Below are positions 5,673 through 8,168 of a stretch of DNA of 8,168 nt, in pieces (position 1 is the stretch's first letter; every line of letters starts with the position of its first letter). The position numbers were made by a program, and so were the translations under genes. The DNA lies in assembly GCA_030673425.1 (NCBI GenBank), contig DAOVJB010000047.1:1-8168 (forward strand). Reading direction: 5' to 3'. Source of the DNA: Elusimicrobiota bacterium. Lineage in GTDB: Bacteria; CAYTYR01; UBA6262; DAOVJB01. The notes under the pieces were generated by a model, which saw only the letters and a program-made list of their open reading frames with translations, searched no databases and had not been told where the DNA came from.

Positions 5673-8168
5673 ATGAGAATAAAACGTAAGATTTTTGTTC
5701 AAATTTTGATTTTTACATTTTTTTTGTTTTTATTAATACCACATATTTATGCTGTTGAACCAGGGGATGTGGTTATTAATGAATTAATGTGGATGGGGTC
5801 CAGTGCTTCTACCTATGATGAATGGATAGAGTTGCGGAATATGACTGCTGATGATATAGATTTATCCGGTTGGGATATTACAAAGCTGAAGGATGGGAAT
5901 GAAGTGTTAATGTTGACTATACCATCAGGTAAAGTTATATCTGCCAACGGATATTTTCTTATTTCTAATTATGATGATGAAAACCCTAAATCAAATATAG
6001 ATATAGAACCGGATGTTGTAGATAGTAGTGTTAGCTTAGCTAATACCAAATTACAGATAAAAATTTATGATGGTACATGGGATAGCGGAGGTATATTAGT
6101 TGATACTGCTGATGATGGTTCAGGGAGCCCGTTTGCCGGTAATAATACAAATAAATATTCGATGGAAAGAAGAGACCCTCCTGGAGATGGAACTATTTCA
6201 GTTAATTGGCAGACAGCTACAGACTCACTAAATTGGGATAGTGATGCTATAGAGAAAGGAAGCCCAAAAGCACCAAATAGTTTAGATATTAGTCCACCTT
6301 CTGCTATTTCTGATTTAATTGCTTCATGGGGAGATAGTGACGGAGAAATTATTTTAACATGGACTGCACCAACTGAGGATACCTCTGGTGGTGGCAAAGT
6401 CAGTTATTATGACGTAAGATATGCAAGTTTTCCTTTTACAGAAAACGACTGGGACTTATCAGGTGTAATGGAAGCTACAAATGAACCAGACCCAAAAGTT
6501 CCTGGCGATGAAGAATCAATGGTAATATCAAACCTTAAACCAGGTGTTATCTATTATTTTAGTATTAAGTCTGGAGATGATGAGGGGAAGATTTCAGCAA
6601 TAGATACAAAGACTCAAGATACTAATCAAACATTTTGTGTAGCAAAAGGTATTATCAAAGTGAAAATAACAGAGGTTAGTTTTGCCTCAACTAATGACTG
6701 GGTTGAATTATATAACTGGGGAGAAGAAGATATAGACATATCGGGTTTTATGTTAACTGATCTAGACGGGGAGGATTCGACTTTAGCTGCAGAAAATGTA
6801 ACATTGAATTCAGGACAATATGCGGTAATACACTGGGACGATGAAGGAATCGATGAAACTGACATTACGGGTGATTCAAATGGTAATGGTTACATTGACC
6901 TGTATGTGAGTGATACCGGTTTAAGCAGTACAGATGATGAGCTTGTTTTGATGTCCGCTATGATAAACGGTAACTATATAGACGCTGTTTGCTGGAGTAA
7001 TCTGGACGGAACATATAATAATACTGATTTAATGTTACTTGTTGATAAATCAATGTGGGTAATAGAAGATTCTTTTACTGAAAATGATTGCTGGACAAAC
7101 AGTAAAGAAGTTAGTAGTGATTCTTCCATAGGACGAAGACCCCCATTCTATGAGGATACCAATTCTAAAGACGACTGGTATTTATACACTACATCAACGC
7201 CAGGACAGGAGAATCTGTTTTTACAAATTGTTAAACCTGAAGATGGCAGTATAATTGAGCAAAGTGAGAATATAACTATTACTCCTGAGATTTCTCTGGG
7301 AGAAGTGGAATGTATTGATTTTATGTATCGCAAAAAAGGAGCAAGAAACTGGCAATATATTAGTCAGAACGTTAAAGCACCATTTAATGCTGATTGGAAC
7401 ACAAGGGAACTTGATATTGGAAGTTATGAGTTACAATTGTTGGCTAATAATAAGGTCTCCTCGCCTGTAAGTTTAGTTACTTTGATTAAAGGTGAAGCAC
7501 CGGAAACCAACATTACTCTGTATCCGGAGGTATTGGTTAACAGTGAAGATGTAATTTTTGAATTTTCCGGTGAAGATAACCTAACCATAGATGAAAATTT
7601 GATATTTATGTATAAATTGGATAACGAAGATTGGCAGAATATTGGTAATACTAAACAAGTTAGCTTAGAAAATTTAGAAGACGGGGAACATAGTTTTACT
7701 GTTACGGCTAAGGATGAAGCGGGGTATGAGGATATAACACCTGCTGTATATAGTTTTACTGTGGATACAACAGCTCCTGAGATTTTTATAAAAACGCCTT
7801 ATGAAGGAGACAGAATAGCAGGTAATGCTGTTCCAATAGAGACTGAGTATATAGATTCTGATATAGATGAGGTTGTTTTTCAATACAGATTGCCTGATGA
7901 GAAATGGCAGGATATTGGGGTTATAAAAGAGGCTCCTTTTAATATTTTTTGGGATGTTTCAAACTTAGTCAATAATACTTGTTATGATCTAATGGTAGAA
8001 GCAATAGATAAGGCCGGTAATGTAAGCAATGATTTGGCACATATATCCATTACTATAGACTTTGATAAACCGACCTATGGTGGGAATAAGATGATTATAG
8101 AACCTCATCAAGGAGGTTGTATAACGACTTTTGACGGAACCAAAATAAATATTCCGTCAGGAGCAATC
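5673..8168 (+). CDS. Large secreted lamin-tail-domain / FN3 / Ig-like repeat protein, 3' end outside the window
   Basis: The frame runs from the ATG through 832 codons to the right edge without a stop. A signal peptide (MRIKRK, hydrophobic core to about 22, likely cleavage after IYA at residue 27) points to export. Domains in order: lamin-tail domain 1 (about 30-203; INELMWMG, DEWIELRN at 49-56, closing GSPKAPN); a fibronectin type III domain (about 208-310; PPSAISDLIA, YYDVRYA, LKPGVIYYFSIKS); lamin-tail domain 2 (about 329-511; DWVELYNW at 342-349, closing STPGQEN); and three Ig-like modules starting near 515, 607 and 698, each with a core of the type FxYxxxxxxW followed about ten residues later by another conserved segment. 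A final piece (IIEPHQGG, then DGTKINIPSGAI) looks like the start of a further domain and may be ZU5-like. The protein is rich in Asp and Glu. No catalytic motif is visible. An extracellular binding, adhesive or structural role is inferred from the domains. The missing C-terminus could hold a membrane anchor, sorting signal or enzyme domain. Confidence 0.9.
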   Translation, partial: MRIKRKIFVQILIFTFFLFLLIPHIYAVEPGDVVINELMWMGSSASTYDEWIELRNMTADDIDLSGWDITKLKDGNEVLMLTIPSGKVISANGYFLISNYDDENPKSNIDIEPDVVDSSVSLANTKLQIKIYDGTWDSGGILVDTADDGSGSPFAGNNTNKYSMERRDPPGDGTISVNWQTATDSLNWDSDAIEKGSPKAPNSLDISPPSAISDLIASWGDSDGEIILTWTAPTEDTSGGGKVSYYDVRYASFPFTENDWDLSGVMEATNEPDPKVPGDEESMVISNLKPGVIYYFSIKSGDDEGKISAIDTKTQDTNQTFCVAKGIIKVKITEVSFASTNDWVELYNWGEEDIDISGFMLTDLDGEDSTLAAENVTLNSGQYAVIHWDDEGIDETDITGDSNGNGYIDLYVSDTGLSSTDDELVLMSAMINGNYIDAVCWSNLDGTYNNTDLMLLVDKSMWVIEDSFTENDCWTNSKEVSSDSSIGRRPPFYEDTNSKDDWYLYTTSTPGQENLFLQIVKPEDGSIIEQSENITITPEISLGEVECIDFMYRKKGARNWQYISQNVKAPFNADWNTRELDIGSYELQLLANNKVSSPVSLVTLIKGEAPETNITLYPEVLVNSEDVIFEFSGEDNLTIDENLIFMYKLDNEDWQNIGNTKQVSLENLEDGEHSFTVTAKDEAGYEDITPAVYSFTVDTTAPEIFIKTPYEGDRIAGNAVPIETEYIDSDIDEVVFQYRLPDEKWQDIGVIKEAPFNIFWDVSNLVNNTCYDLMVEAIDKAGNVSNDLAHISITIDFDKPTYGGNKMIIEPHQGGCITTFDGTKINIPSGAI

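Noticed and set aside
6065-7883. Minus-strand open frames at 6065-6397, 6626-6865, 7148-7333 and 7674-7883
   Set aside because: All are shadows of the long plus-strand lamin-tail gene, whose frame stays open throughout with clear domain motifs.

Overview
The window is AT-rich and probably comes from an anaerobic bacterium, most likely an uncultivated one. All genes lie on the + strand. The lineage cannot be fixed from sequence alone. An Rnf complex, TTG starts, a SxtI/SxtJ/DUF5989-type carbamoyltransferase cassette and a long secreted lamin-tail-domain/Ig-like protein together recall Omnitrophota-like or similar didermic anaerobes, but that is an inference.

Layout: (1) 1-1935 carries the 3' part of rnfC (5' end outside the window) and a complete rnfD, which are membrane electron-transport subunits of the ion-pumping ferredoxin:NAD+ oxidoreductase. 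The gene that usually follows rnfD (rnfG) is absent. (2) 1981-5551 is a compact, probably co-transcribed cassette of four genes: an O-carbamoyltransferase (NodU/CmcH/TobZ/SxtI family), a three-helix SxtJ-like membrane protein, a membrane-anchored SGNH/GDSL hydrolase-like protein, and a 52-residue DUF5989/SxtK-like single-helix protein that is easily missed. The genes are separated by 9 nt, a 17-nt overlap and 3 nt. (3) 5552-5672 is intergenic and holds a rho-independent terminator that closes the cassette. (4) 5673 to the right edge is the 5' portion (832 codons, no stop) of a large secreted protein with a signal peptide, a lamin-tail domain, a fibronectin type III domain, a second lamin-tail domain and three Ig-like repeats.

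How they may work together: the Rnf genes belong to energy conservation and have no obvious functional link to the rest. The cassette looks like a unit for carbamoylating, and possibly also esterifying or de-esterifying, a glycan or other molecule handled at the cytoplasmic membrane: a soluble carbamoyltransferase, two small membrane proteins that may recruit it, and an extracytoplasmic SGNH enzyme. The lamin-tail protein is a separate transcription unit after the terminator, and its role (surface or extracellular binding) is inferred only from its domains. No RNA genes, insertion sequences, CRISPR arrays or attachment sites were seen, and there is no gene-free stretch longer than about 120 bases.
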